Positions 25,391 through 35,042 of a stretch of 64,000 nt of DNA are shown here, piece after piece. The stretch is from Massilia aurea. GTDB lineage: Bacteria > Pseudomonadota > Gammaproteobacteria > Burkholderiales > Burkholderiaceae_D. Numbering within the stretch: the first letter of the stretch is position 1; each line of letters begins with the position of its first letter. A program made the position numbers and the translations under genes. The notes below the pieces were generated by a model. The model searched no databases. It was given only the letters and a program-made list of their open reading frames with translations, and had not been told where the DNA came from. The stretch spans positions 496,001-560,000 of the forward strand of contig NZ_JANUGZ010000003.1 in NCBI RefSeq assembly GCF_024753205.1, read 5' to 3'.

Positions 25391-28294
25391 TTAGAACGTG
25401 TAGTTCGCGCCGAGGCTGAAGAAGCGGCCGACCGCGCCTGGCTGGTGCAGCGAGGCGTTGTACGACGTCTGGTTGCCGGCATTCCCGTAAGTGGCGACGT
25501 CATACGGCGCTTCCTTGTCGAACAGGTTCAGGATCGCACCGCGAATGGTCAGGTTGTCGGTCACCTTGTACGCCACGTTCAGGTTCGTCACGGTGAACGA
25601 ACGCACCTGGCAGTAGTTCGCAGGCTGGACCACGCCAGCAAAGTAGGCACGGCCGCCGACGTGTTCGCCCGTCGTCGCGCAGTCGGTCTCGCCCAGCGCC
25701 GGGTCAATCGTCGAGAAGCCGCTCGTGTAGTTCATGGTAGCGGTCACGTCCAGGGGACCACGGTTGTAGCCGAGGGTGAACTGGGCGCGGTCTTTCGGGT
25801 TGCCGGTTGCGCCGCCAACCGACGATGGACCCTGCGTGCCTGCCAGCTGATACGACTCGCCGGCCACTTCAGTCACGTAACCGAACACGTGGGCTGCGCT
25901 CAGGTTGGCCGTCACGGTGCCCATTTCATTGGCCAGGCGCCAGCGGTAGCGGATGTCCGCTTCAACGCCGTGGGTCTCGGTGCTGCCAGCGTTGATATAA
26001 GGCGACGTCGCGTACAGGATCGGACCGACCGACGGGATACCGGTCACCCGGCCGGTACCGACACCGGTGGCGATATCGAGCGGTGCAGCCGGACCACGCA
26101 CCCAGGTTGGCACGAAGCTCGGATCGTTACCTGCTTGCGTGACGATCAGGTTCTTGATCTGGATCTTGTAGTAGTCCAGCGTCATGTTAAGGCCACGCAT
26201 CGGCTCGACAATGATACCTGCGGTGAACGACTTCGATTTCTCGGGCTGCAGATCCGGGTTGGTCGTCTGCACGTAAGGCGGATTCACGCCGCACGAGCTC
26301 GGCACGTTGCCAAGGGTGTTGCGGTTACCGTTCGTGCACAGGATCGGATCGTTGATCGCGTTGAACGTAAAGAACGAACCGGCGTTGCCGACTTCAGCCG
26401 GATTCGGCGCACGGAAGCCGCGCGCGAACGTGCCGCGCAGGCCGAACTCCCGGATTGGGGTCCACTTGAAGTTAGCCGATGGCGTGAACGAATTGCCGTA
26501 GGTGTCGTAATGGTCATACCGGCCGGCGAGGCCGACTTCGACGTTCTTGATCGGCGTTGCCTGCAGCTCGGCGAACACCGCGCTGTTGGTTTCGTCGCCG
26601 ATGGTGAAGGCTGAGGTACTGGCGACCGCGCCATTGAGCGTCAGGTTCGACGGTGGTGCGTTCTGTTTGCGCTCGTGCCAGTGCACACCGGCAGCGAAGG
26701 CCAGCGGACCGGCGCCGAAGTTCGACAGCAGCTCACGCGAACCGATCAGATCGGCGTAGTTCAGCGTCGATTCGATCTTGTTGCTGAAATGTGGCGACAC
26801 CGCATTCAGGGTATCTGGCCCGTTGTTGCCCAGCACATTGAACGTCCCGTTGTTCAGCGCGCGGTACAGGTTGGTACGATTCACGTAGCCACTGTAGTTC
26901 AGCTCGCTCTTGACGCGGGTGCCGCCGATGGCAGCATTCACGTCCCAGCCGTAGGCACTACCGACGAGATCAGCAGAGAAGCGGGTCGCGGTCGACTTGT
27001 TGTTGGTCTCCAGGGCGGGGCCGACGCCCGGAATGTAGCCGTACAGGCGCGCTGGCGCGCCGAGCCCGTTGGTGACATTGGTGCCGACTTGCGCGCCAGG
27101 CGCGAACAGGGTGCTTGGAACGGCGCCCACGCGCGGGGTCAGCACCCCATTGACCAGGGTGGTGGTGCCATTGAAGGCGGTTGGATTGAAGGCCAGTGGC
27201 GAAGTCGTGGCGCCGTTGCGGTTATTGGTGCTTTCGCGCTGAAACATCGAGCCGTTAAAGCGCACTTCCCAATCCTCGCTCAGCTTTTTCGTCATGCCGA
27301 TCATCAGGTTGACGTTTTCGGTCGGTGGCTGGATGTTCGAGAATTCGTCGCGCACCGAGCAGCCGCCGGCGCGGTATCTGGCGAAATCGCAGTTCGGACC
27401 AAGGAACTGGTAGTTGGCCGGGTTGTCGACGTTGGCCACCCCAGTCGGATTATTCGCGCCCGCTGGGTTATACAAGAACGGGGTATTGGTCGGGGTCAGG
27501 AAGTCATTGATGCTGGTCGGCACGCCAAGGGTCAGGTCGTTACCGCCGCGCGAACGCCAGTCGCGGTTCGCGTAGCCGAACTGCTCGCGGTCGATAGCCC
27601 GTATCAGGTCTTGCTTGCGGTATTCGGCCGTAATGAAGGCGTTATAGCCATCGACATCCAGGTCACCAATGCCGGTGCTGATCGAGGCGCGCCTGGTCCT
27701 GCCGCCACCGTGTTCGGTGTCGCCGTATTCGGCCGAGACGCGCGTACCTTTCAGGTTTTTCTTGAGCTTGATGTTGATAACGCCGGCGATGGCGTCCGAA
27801 CCGTACAGCGACGAAGCGCCGCTTTTCAGGACCTCGATGCTTTCAATGGCGTCAAACGGGATCGACGAGACGTCGACGAACGAGCGCTGGGAATCGTCCG
27901 ACAGCGGATACGGCGCCATGCGGTGACCGTCGATCAGGACCAGGGTCGCGCCCACGGTCAGGCCGCGCAGCGAGATGCCCGATGCGCCATTGGCGAACGC
28001 GCCGGCAAAACCGGTGCCCAGGGTGCCGGCGCCGTTGGCGGCCAGGTCGGTCAGCAGCTCGGCAACCGAAGTCTTGCCGCTCCTCTGGATGTCGGCTGCG
28101 GTCAGCACCTGCACCGGGGTCGGCGTTTCGGTGTTGGTGCGGCTGATCAGCGAGCCGGTCACGACCACGCGCTGTGCGGATGGCTCCGTGCTGCCCTGCT
28201 GGGCTTGGGCAAACGCCGGCGCGGCGCAAGTCAGGGCACCGCTGGCAATTGCGCAGGCAATCGCGAAAGGCATCGACTTCAGTTTCAACATCAT
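25391..28294 (-). CDS. TonB-dependent outer-membrane receptor 4
   Basis: 967 residues; GAGGAG lies nine bases before the start at 28294. Signal peptide through about residue 29 (CAAPAFAQ), then RVVVTGSLISRTNTETPTPV, a plug with GASSLYGSDAIAGVINI, and a barrel ending in LGANYTF. Similar in plan to receptors 1-3 but clearly separate in sequence. A paired-cysteine loop (CDFARYRAGGC) lies near residue 310. Substrate unknown. It shares a terminator with the convergent rsmE; the next gene upstream, also minus strand, is a fifth receptor about 620 bp away. Confidence 0.93.
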   Translation of the reverse strand: MMLKLKSMPFAIACAIASGALTCAAPAFAQAQQGSTEPSAQRVVVTGSLISRTNTETPTPVQVLTAADIQRSGKTSVAELLTDLAANGAGTLGTGFAGAFANGASGISLRGLTVGATLVLIDGHRMAPYPLSDDSQRSFVDVSSIPFDAIESIEVLKSGASSLYGSDAIAGVINIKLKKNLKGTRVSAEYGDTEHGGGRTRRASISTGIGDLDVDGYNAFITAEYRKQDLIRAIDREQFGYANRDWRSRGGNDLTLGVPTSINDFLTPTNTPFLYNPAGANNPTGVANVDNPANYQFLGPNCDFARYRAGGCSVRDEFSNIQPPTENVNLMIGMTKKLSEDWEVRFNGSMFQRESTNNRNGATTSPLAFNPTAFNGTTTLVNGVLTPRVGAVPSTLFAPGAQVGTNVTNGLGAPARLYGYIPGVGPALETNNKSTATRFSADLVGSAYGWDVNAAIGGTRVKSELNYSGYVNRTNLYRALNNGTFNVLGNNGPDTLNAVSPHFSNKIESTLNYADLIGSRELLSNFGAGPLAFAAGVHWHERKQNAPPSNLTLNGAVASTSAFTIGDETNSAVFAELQATPIKNVEVGLAGRYDHYDTYGNSFTPSANFKWTPIREFGLRGTFARGFRAPNPAEVGNAGSFFTFNAINDPILCTNGNRNTLGNVPSSCGVNPPYVQTTNPDLQPEKSKSFTAGIIVEPMRGLNMTLDYYKIQIKNLIVTQAGNDPSFVPTWVRGPAAPLDIATGVGTGRVTGIPSVGPILYATSPYINAGSTETHGVEADIRYRWRLANEMGTVTANLSAAHVFGYVTEVAGESYQLAGTQGPSSVGGATGNPKDRAQFTLGYNRGPLDVTATMNYTSGFSTIDPALGETDCATTGEHVGGRAYFAGVVQPANYCQVRSFTVTNLNVAYKVTDNLTIRGAILNLFDKEAPYDVATYGNAGNQTSYNASLHQPGAVGRFFSLGANYTF

Positions 28295-28866
28295 TGGTAA
28301 CTCTCCTCAAACTTTCTTATCGGTGATTGCGTATCAGAATGCCCACATGTCGTATCCCGCCGGCCCGATACCTTCCAGTCTCAGTGGCCGGTAATGCCAC
28401 AGGACAGTTCTATCGAACCGGAATATGTTGACTGCATATCGGATTCTGAGCGGCAGTATTTTTTATGCATACGTCTTACTGGGAACGGTCAGCCTAAATA
28501 AATGCTTGGATGAAACCAAACGTTATTCAAGTGGAGCTATAGAAACATGGCGTCAAGAATAGTGTCAACCGAGCACGAATCATGCGGAGTGTGAAATACA
28601 ACACTTTATTTTTTTGAAAGTCGCGAAAGCGCAACCGTGGTGCGGCGCAATATCAAACTGGTGCATCGCCCGGAAGCGGAATTTAAAAGCTAAAGGTAGT
28701 CAACATCGTATATTTACGACCTTTATATCATCAAAACTTTTTAACAATCACGCCAATTGAGGTGGTGATGCGCGCCGGTAGTCCCGGATTTTATTTCGAC
28801 GCACCATTATCGAGCGTCACGCCAGAAGTTGGATGAATACAACACAATACTTAAAGGCAACCCAAT
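28295..28866. other. Upstream region of TonB receptor 4
   Basis: About 570 bp without a credible gene and poorer in G+C than its flanks. The only signal I can point to is a promoter-like pair on the minus strand at 28539-28568. The long spacing to the receptor ATG would imply a leader of more than 200 bases. Confidence 0.6.
28539..28568 (-). promoter_or_regulatory. Candidate promoter of TonB receptor 4
   Basis: On the minus strand TTGACA (28568-28563), an 18-bp spacer and TTCTAT (28544-28539), with CATGTTTCTAT resembling the ATGGTNTTAT tail at receptors 1 and 2. Confidence 0.35.
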
Positions 28867-28891
28867 AAAAAACCGCCCCGGAGGGCGGCTT
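28867..28891 (-). terminator. Intrinsic terminator of TonB receptor 5
   Basis: On the minus strand GCCGCCC-TCCG-GGGCGGT followed by a six-T run, about 25 bp beyond the receptor stop. Confidence 0.85.
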
Positions 28892-28915
28892 CGCATTCAC
28901 TCAAGAACGACTGGA

Positions 28916-31900
28916 TCAGAACTTGCGGTCGTACATCAGCGAGAAACGGGCATAACGCGGTGCGGTCAGCGACAGCGGCGTCTGGTACAGACTGCTGACG
29001 TTGGCAGCATTGTTGTACGCCTCGGTCACGCTGGCAACCGACTGGCTGTTGAAGACGTTGAACACGTCGACACGGAACTGCAGGCCCTTGATGAAATTAG
29101 GCTTGTAAGCCACGTTCATGTCCCAGCGATGGGTCCATGGCAGGCTGCCGACGGAACCGCGTGGGGTCAGCACGTTCTGCGAACGGGTCAGGCCGCCGCA
29201 ATAGAAGGTCTGGTTGGGGTAGTTCGGCGAGTCGCCCGGATTGGCGGCGCTGCCGATGCAGCTGCGTGGACGGCCCGACGCGATCAGCGCATTGCCACCA
29301 ACGGTGATCTCGTCGTTGAACTGGTAGAAGCCGAATGCCTTGACCTGGTGCTTGCGGTGATTCGGCAGGTAGCCATAGGCGCCTTCCATCAGCTCAGGGT
29401 AATCCCACGACGAGGTGACGGCGACGTCGGCCTGGCCGTTATCCGAACGCACCTGGCCTTCGGTATTGCCCTTGTTACGCGACCACACATAGCTCATCTT
29501 GCCGTACCAGCCATTGCGGAACGGGTGCTCGAGGAATGCTTCCACCGAGCTATACGTGCGCTTTGGCTTGTCGAAGCCGATGTCCGCCGCAGTCAGATTG
29601 ACAGGTGTCAGCTTCGACACATCGCCCGAGAAGTCGACCAGGAACTCATTGTCTTCACCCGGATTGAAGGTCTGGCAGCTGTTGCCAAACAGCGGGTTGG
29701 TGATCGCAATGCCATTGGCGTCGGCGAAACGCTGGAATGGACGCACATCGCAGAAGTCGTCGATGGTCGATTGCAGCTTGCGATGAATCGCTTTGGCGCC
29801 GAAATTCAGCGATGGCGACCAGGCTTTCTCGAAGCCGAAGGTCACTTCGTCCTGATAGGTCGGCTCCATATTGCGCGCCGCCAGGGTATCGACAACCTTG
29901 TCCTGGCCATATTCGTTATTGCCCGACAGAGGCTGGCTCAGCTGCGTCAGACCGGTTGGCGCGCCGTTCGCGTCGGTGCCCGTGTAGGTGAAGTACTGCG
30001 ACGTAAAGGTCGAGCGGCCAGCGCCACGCACCGAGATGTGGGTCGGGATCGGCACCGAGTAGCGGCCCAGGGTCGCGTACACCTTGAAGCTCGCATCGCC
30101 GTTGACGTCCCACACGGCAGCCAGGCGCGGCTGGTACTGGTTCTTCATTTCCAGGAAGGTCGTCTTCGAGTCGTTCTGATTCTTGAACGATTCGTTACGC
30201 ACACCCAGCGTCAGCAGCAGGTTCGGGGTTGCCTGGAAACGGTCTTCCAGATACCACGCGCTTTGTTCGCCGAACGAATTCGTCACGGTCGAGAACTGAT
30301 CGCGAGTGACGTAATAGCCCAGGTTGCCCAACGGGCTGCCGGTGCTGGCCGGCGCAGGAACGCGCACGCCGCCCTCGCCCGGGATGGCCGCGCCCGGCAC
30401 GCTGGCGCGGTAGTAGGTCCACCGGCCGCCACCGGCGAGGAAGTCGCCCGCCGCTACCGACTCGACCTTGGTCTGGTCGAAGCCGCCGCGCAGCGTGTGG
30501 GCGCCAAGGCGCCATTCGACGTCGAAACGGCCCGAATCGACGATGTCTTCCGAGCCCGGGGCCAGGATGTTGCCGCTGATGTTTTGCGGGTTGGCGTAGC
30601 TCAGACCAGGCGCGCGCGCATCGACCGTCGATGAGATCTGGAACAGGTCCGGGTTGTAACCGGTGAAGTAGTTCTCGTGCGGCGACTTCGCACGGCCATA
30701 CAGGGCGGTGACGGTCAGGTCGTCAGTCAGGTTGCCGACGTAGCGCAGGGTGTTGATCTTGGCGCCGTTGTTGTCGACGTTGACGCGGCGCGCGCTCGAG
30801 TTGACGACACCGCTGCGGGTGCGGGTCGCGTAATTGAAGCCGCTGTCCGAATTATTCACTTCAGGCGTGTCGCCCAGCGTCGTGAATTCAAGGCGGTGAT
30901 TGTCGGTGATGTTCCAGTCGATCTTGGCCATGTAGCGCTCGATCTTGGTGTCACGCTCGCGCCAGCCGACGGCGGCATTGTTGGTGGCCACGCGGAAGCC
31001 GTTGACGAGGCCTTCTTCGGTTTCGGTTTTCTCGGCCGAGGCAAAGAAGAACAGCTTGTCCTTGATGATCGGGCCGCCGACGTAGGCGCCGTACACCTTC
31101 TGGTCGCGCGTATTTTCGGCGCGCGCCAGGCGCAGCGTGCCATCGGTATTGACGTTGTTTGGCGTGCCGGTATTGCGGTAGTAGATGTCTTTCGGCGTAG
31201 CGCGCAGCGATTTCGGTTCCCAGGTCACGATGCCGCCCGCTTCCCAGGTGTTGGTGCCGCCCTTGGTGACGATGTTGACGACGCCGCCGATCGAGCGGCC
31301 GAATTCGGAGCCGAAGCCGCCGGTCAGCACTTGCGCTTCAGCGATCGCGCCGAATGGCAGCTGGGCGGCGCCCAGGCCGGTCAGCGGGTTGGTGACAGGG
31401 AAACCGTTGATGTAGTACGAGTTCTCGGACGCTGCGCCGCCACCGAACGATGCACCGCCGGCAAAGCGCGAGTCGGCGGTGGTGGTGTTTGGCGCGAGCT
31501 GAATGATGGCTTCGACGGTGCGGCCGATCGGCAACGCTGCCAGTTCACGGGCATTGAAGGTGGCGCTGCTGCCGGCGCTGCTGGTGTCGATGGTGGCGCG
31601 GGTGCCGGTCACCTGGACGACCTGAGGACCGCCGGCCGGTGCTGCGGCGGCGGCGAAAATGGCTTCGCCGTTGCGGCCAATGCCGGTCTCGACGCTGACT
31701 GTGCCGACAACACCGCCGTCACGCAGCTGGGACACGCGGTACGTGCCACTCGGCAGCGAGCTGGCAACGAAACGGCCCTGTGCATCCGGGGTCAGGGTGC
31801 GGCGGATACCGATGTCGGTATTCTCGATGAGAATCTGCACATTGCCGCCCGGGGCGACGGTACCGAAGACACTACCCGATGCATTCGACTGCGCCATTGC

Positions 31901-31981
31901 CGGCGACATTGCCGCCATGCCAATCACTGCGCCACCAAAGGCCAGGCTCAGTGCGTGAACTAATACGGTTTTTTTCAACAT
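28916..31981 (-). CDS. TonB-dependent receptor 5 with N-terminal carboxypeptidase-regulatory-like domain
   Basis: 1021 residues, longest of the five receptors. Signal peptide through about residue 30 (MSPAMAQ). Residues about 35-115 form a beta-sandwich-like module (GSVFGTVAPGGNVQI, RFVASSLPSGTYRVS) of the carboxypeptidase-regulatory type, as in Oar-like proteins. Then VVQVTGTRATIDTSSAGSS, the plug (LPIGRTVEAIIQLAPNTT, GGFGSEFGRSIGGVVNIVTK) and a barrel ending in MYDRKF. Oar-like receptors are linked to protein or peptide uptake and to adhesion in some bacteria; the substrate here is unknown. Start ATG 31981 has GAGAAAG upstream. Confidence 0.92.
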   Translation of the reverse strand: MLKKTVLVHALSLAFGGAVIGMAAMSPAMAQSNASGSVFGTVAPGGNVQILIENTDIGIRRTLTPDAQGRFVASSLPSGTYRVSQLRDGGVVGTVSVETGIGRNGEAIFAAAAAPAGGPQVVQVTGTRATIDTSSAGSSATFNARELAALPIGRTVEAIIQLAPNTTTADSRFAGGASFGGGAASENSYYINGFPVTNPLTGLGAAQLPFGAIAEAQVLTGGFGSEFGRSIGGVVNIVTKGGTNTWEAGGIVTWEPKSLRATPKDIYYRNTGTPNNVNTDGTLRLARAENTRDQKVYGAYVGGPIIKDKLFFFASAEKTETEEGLVNGFRVATNNAAVGWRERDTKIERYMAKIDWNITDNHRLEFTTLGDTPEVNNSDSGFNYATRTRSGVVNSSARRVNVDNNGAKINTLRYVGNLTDDLTVTALYGRAKSPHENYFTGYNPDLFQISSTVDARAPGLSYANPQNISGNILAPGSEDIVDSGRFDVEWRLGAHTLRGGFDQTKVESVAAGDFLAGGGRWTYYRASVPGAAIPGEGGVRVPAPASTGSPLGNLGYYVTRDQFSTVTNSFGEQSAWYLEDRFQATPNLLLTLGVRNESFKNQNDSKTTFLEMKNQYQPRLAAVWDVNGDASFKVYATLGRYSVPIPTHISVRGAGRSTFTSQYFTYTGTDANGAPTGLTQLSQPLSGNNEYGQDKVVDTLAARNMEPTYQDEVTFGFEKAWSPSLNFGAKAIHRKLQSTIDDFCDVRPFQRFADANGIAITNPLFGNSCQTFNPGEDNEFLVDFSGDVSKLTPVNLTAADIGFDKPKRTYSSVEAFLEHPFRNGWYGKMSYVWSRNKGNTEGQVRSDNGQADVAVTSSWDYPELMEGAYGYLPNHRKHQVKAFGFYQFNDEITVGGNALIASGRPRSCIGSAANPGDSPNYPNQTFYCGGLTRSQNVLTPRGSVGSLPWTHRWDMNVAYKPNFIKGLQFRVDVFNVFNSQSVASVTEAYNNAANVSSLYQTPLSLTAPRYARFSLMYDRKF

Positions 31982-32562
31982 GTGATTTGCTTTCTCTTTT
32001 TATCGGACCGCTCGTGGCGGTCCTGTTCCTGGTCGCACCAGCACCCATCGCGGTAACGCCCTTCCCTGTACACCCTGCATCGCCGCGCAGGTACGTCCAT
32101 GCCATTTTTTCCTCGTAAAGGAAATGAACGCTCATCTACGTTCATGCATACCGCATTGTGGCGTCAACAACTTTTTGTGCATATGCGTATGCATTTCGTT
32201 ATTTTCATCTGCACAATGTTGTCGGTTCGAGACAGCGCGCAGGCTTGGTGCAGCCATTCACCAAAACAGCTCGCGGGACTCCCTGCTGCAGTGCACTTTT
32301 CAGGCACATATGCGGCACAATTTTTCGCTCATTACAGCGCTCGAACGTTGCGACAGTTCCACAAAATTCGTTGTAAGTCGGCACATGTCACGTGCTACCA
32401 AGCTGTCTGGAAGTGAGAATCTCGAAAGATCACACATACTCTGTATTTACATTTTTTAAACTGTTTGTTTTTTTATGATGCATACCGGCTGGCACGTGTC
32501 GGGCGGGGTAAAATATCGGCTTTTGCCGCTCTCATTTTGTTGCCTCACTAGCAACCACTCCC
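31982..32562. other. Divergent regulatory region between TonB receptor 5 and the FAD protein
   Basis: 581 bp, comparatively A+T rich, with several short open frames that look random (many Cys, His and Phe, no ribosome binding site). A TAAAAT at 32509-32514 may be the -10 of the FAD protein gene but has no convincing -35. Nothing else recognised. Confidence 0.55.
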
Positions 32563-34179
32563 ATGCTGCGTATTAACGAACTCAAACTCCCCCTGAACCA
32601 TCCGGACGCCGCCCTGCGCGACGCCATCCTGGCCCGCCTCGGCATTCTTGATGCCGACCTGCTCGACTTTGCCGTCTACAAGCGCAGCTACGACGCGCGC
32701 AAGAAATCCGCCATCGTCCTGATCTACTCGATCGACGCAACCGTTGCCGACGACAAGGCCGTGCTGGCAAAGCTGCGCGACCCGCACGTCATGCCAGCCC
32801 CCGACGTCGAGTACAAGTTCGTCAACGCCGCCAAACCCGCGCCAGGCACACCGCGTCCGGTGGTCGTCGGCACCGGTCCGTGCGGGCTGTTCGTCGCGCT
32901 GATCCTGGCGCAGATGGGCCTGAATCCGATCGTGCTCGAGCGCGGCAAGGTGGTGCGCGAGCGCACCGTCGACACCTTCGGCTTCTGGCGCAAGCGCAAG
33001 CTCGATACCGAGTCGAACGTGCAGTTCGGCGAAGGCGGCGCCGGCACATTCTCGGACGGCAAGCTCTACAGCCAGATCAAGGACAGCAACCACCACGGCC
33101 GCAAGGTGCTCACCGAGTTCGTCAAGTTCGGCGCGCCCGAAGAGATCATGTACGTCAGCAAGCCGCACATCGGCACCTTCCGCCTGGTCAAGATGGTCGA
33201 GCAGATGCGTGCCGAGATCATCAATCTGGGCGGCGAAATGCGCTTCGATACGCGCATGCAGGATGTGCTGATCGAAGAAACCGGCGGCGTGCGCCAGGTA
33301 GTCGGCGTGCGCCTGGCCAGCGGTGAGGAAATCCCCACCCGTCACCTGACGATCGCCATCGGCCACAGCGCGCGCGACACCTTCGAGATGCTGTACGAAC
33401 GCGGCGTGTACATCGAAGCCAAGCCGTTCTCGATCGGCTTCCGGGTCGAACACCCGCAGTCGCTGATCGACGTCTGCCGCTTCGGCCCGAACGCCGGCAA
33501 CAAGCTGCTGGGCGCGGCCGACTACAAGATCGTGCACCACGCGTCCAACGGCCGCTCGGTCTACAGCTTCTGCATGTGCCCGGGCGGCACGGTGGTGGCC
33601 GCGTCGAGCGAAGAAGGCCGCGTCGTCACCAACGGCATGAGCCAATATTCGCGCAACGAGCGCAATGCCAACAGCGCCATCGTGGTCGGCATCACGCCCG
33701 AGGATTTCCCGGGCCACCCGCTGGCCGGCATCGCGTTCCAGCGCGAGCTCGAATCGCGCGCATTCGTGCTGGGCGGCTCCACCTACGACGCACCGGGCCA
33801 GTTGATGGGCGACTTCGTGGCAGGCCGGCCATCCACGTCCCTCGGTTCGGTCACGCCATCGTTCCTGCCGGCAGTGCACCTGACCGACCTGGCCACGTCG
33901 CTGCCCGACTACGCCATCGTCGCGATGCGCGAAGCGTTCGTCGCCTTCGACAAGCAGATCAAGGGCTACTACAAGGAAGACGCCGTGCTGACCGGCGTGG
34001 AAACGCGCACCTCGTCGCCGATCCGCATCCGGCGCAACAACGACGACCTGCAAAGCCTGAACACGCGCGGCCTGTTCCCGGCAGGCGAAGGCGCTGGCTA
34101 CGCGGGTGGCATCATGTCGGCGGCCGTCGACGGCATCCGCGTGGCCGAGGCAGTGGCGCTGGCCATGGCGCCACGTTGA
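32563..34179 (+). CDS. FAD-dependent dehydrogenase (COG2509 type)
   Basis: 538 residues. An N-terminal segment of about 90 residues (MLRINELKLPLNHPDAALRD, with DFAVYKRSYDARKK) precedes an FAD-binding Rossmann motif VVVGTGPCGLFVALILAQMG near residue 100. Later come FGEGGAGTFSDGKLYS and the C-terminal LFPAGEGAGYAGGIMSAAVD that closes the FAD site. This architecture is that of the widespread, poorly characterised NAD-using dehydrogenases annotated as FAD-dependent oxidoreductase or uncharacterised FAD-dependent protein. The substrate is unknown. The TGA overlaps the probable TTG start of the following exporter gene, implying coupled translation. Confidence 0.9.
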   Translation: MLRINELKLPLNHPDAALRDAILARLGILDADLLDFAVYKRSYDARKKSAIVLIYSIDATVADDKAVLAKLRDPHVMPAPDVEYKFVNAAKPAPGTPRPVVVGTGPCGLFVALILAQMGLNPIVLERGKVVRERTVDTFGFWRKRKLDTESNVQFGEGGAGTFSDGKLYSQIKDSNHHGRKVLTEFVKFGAPEEIMYVSKPHIGTFRLVKMVEQMRAEIINLGGEMRFDTRMQDVLIEETGGVRQVVGVRLASGEEIPTRHLTIAIGHSARDTFEMLYERGVYIEAKPFSIGFRVEHPQSLIDVCRFGPNAGNKLLGAADYKIVHHASNGRSVYSFCMCPGGTVVAASSEEGRVVTNGMSQYSRNERNANSAIVVGITPEDFPGHPLAGIAFQRELESRAFVLGGSTYDAPGQLMGDFVAGRPSTSLGSVTPSFLPAVHLTDLATSLPDYAIVAMREAFVAFDKQIKGYYKEDAVLTGVETRTSSPIRIRRNNDDLQSLNTRGLFPAGEGAGYAGGIMSAAVDGIRVAEAVALAMAPR

Positions 34180-35042
34180 ACGCGGCGGGCCGGCATGCGG
34201 CGTGGGGCCCGGGTCTGGCGATCCTGGCCTCGATGGTGTCGGTCAACGCGGGCGCGGCCTGGGCCAAGGGATTGTTTCCGGCCGTGGGCAGCGAAGGCGT
34301 CACCGCGCTGCGGGTGGGCCTGGCGGCGCTGATCCTGCTAGCCATCGTGCGGCCATGGCGCTTTGGCCGTCCGGCGCGCGCCGATGTGGGCAACCTGCTC
34401 GTGTACGGCCTGATGCTGGGCGCCATGAACCTGTGCATCTACCGCGCGTTCGAGCGCATCCCGCTCGGGATTGCGGTGGCAATCGAGGTCACGGGGCCGC
34501 TGGCGGTCGTGGTCCTGTCATCGCGCCATGCGCGCGATTTTGTGTGGGTGATCTGCGCGGGATTCGGCCTGTGGCTGCTGCTGCCGGTGGCCGGCGCGAC
34601 GCAGCTCGACCCGGCCGGCATCGCGTATGCGCTGGCGGCCGCGTTCTGCTGGGCGATGTACATCGTGTTCGGCAAGCGCGTCTCGACCCTGAACAGTGGC
34701 CAGGCCGTGGCCTGGGGCTTGCTGGCGGCGAGCGTGTTCGCGGTGCCGTTCGGCGTGGCGCATGCGGGCATGGCGCTGTTCACGCCGGCCATGCTGGCGG
34801 GCGGCGTGGCGGTGGCGCTGCTGTCGTCCGCCCTGCCCTATTCGCTCGAGATGATGGCGCTGCGGCGCCTGCCGCAGCGGGTGTTCGGCATCCTGGTCAG
34901 CAGCGGGCCTGCCATCGCGGCGCTGGCCGGCTTCATCTGGCTGGGAGAGCGCCTGACCAGCCTGCAGTGGCTGGCGATCGTACTGGTCATCGTGGCCTCC
35001 GGCGGCGCAGCCGCCACGGCCGGCAAGCGCCAGCCCCTATAA
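34176..35042 (+). CDS. EamA/DMT-family exporter, RhtA-like
   Basis: About 288 residues with ten predicted membrane helices. It resembles RhtA, the threonine/homoserine exporter, at several places: ASMVSVNAGAAWAKGLFPAVG, GVTALRVGLAALIL, IPLGIAVAIEVTGPLAVVVL and LSSALPYSLEMMALRRLP. Export of amino acids or metabolite relief is therefore likely, but the substrate is inferred. The open frame runs far upstream through the preceding gene. I chose TTG 34176 because it overlaps the upstream TGA (TTGA) and gives the family's N-terminus; the first internal ATG would cut into helix 1. Its stop overlaps the convergent corA stop by 6 bp. Confidence 0.85.
   Translation: MNAAGRHAAWGPGLAILASMVSVNAGAAWAKGLFPAVGSEGVTALRVGLAALILLAIVRPWRFGRPARADVGNLLVYGLMLGAMNLCIYRAFERIPLGIAVAIEVTGPLAVVVLSSRHARDFVWVICAGFGLWLLLPVAGATQLDPAGIAYALAAAFCWAMYIVFGKRVSTLNSGQAVAWGLLAASVFAVPFGVAHAGMALFTPAMLAGGVAVALLSSALPYSLEMMALRRLPQRVFGILVSSGPAIAALAGFIWLGERLTSLQWLAIVLVIVASGGAAATAGKRQPL

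Noticed and set aside
32099..32459. Overlapping short plus-strand frames of 72 to 111 codons upstream of the FAD protein
   Set aside because: No ribosome binding site, no domain, composition like random A+T-richer DNA.
32548..34053. 501-codon minus-strand frame opposite the FAD protein
   Set aside because: Repetitive Ala/Val/Asp/His composition; antisense shadow.
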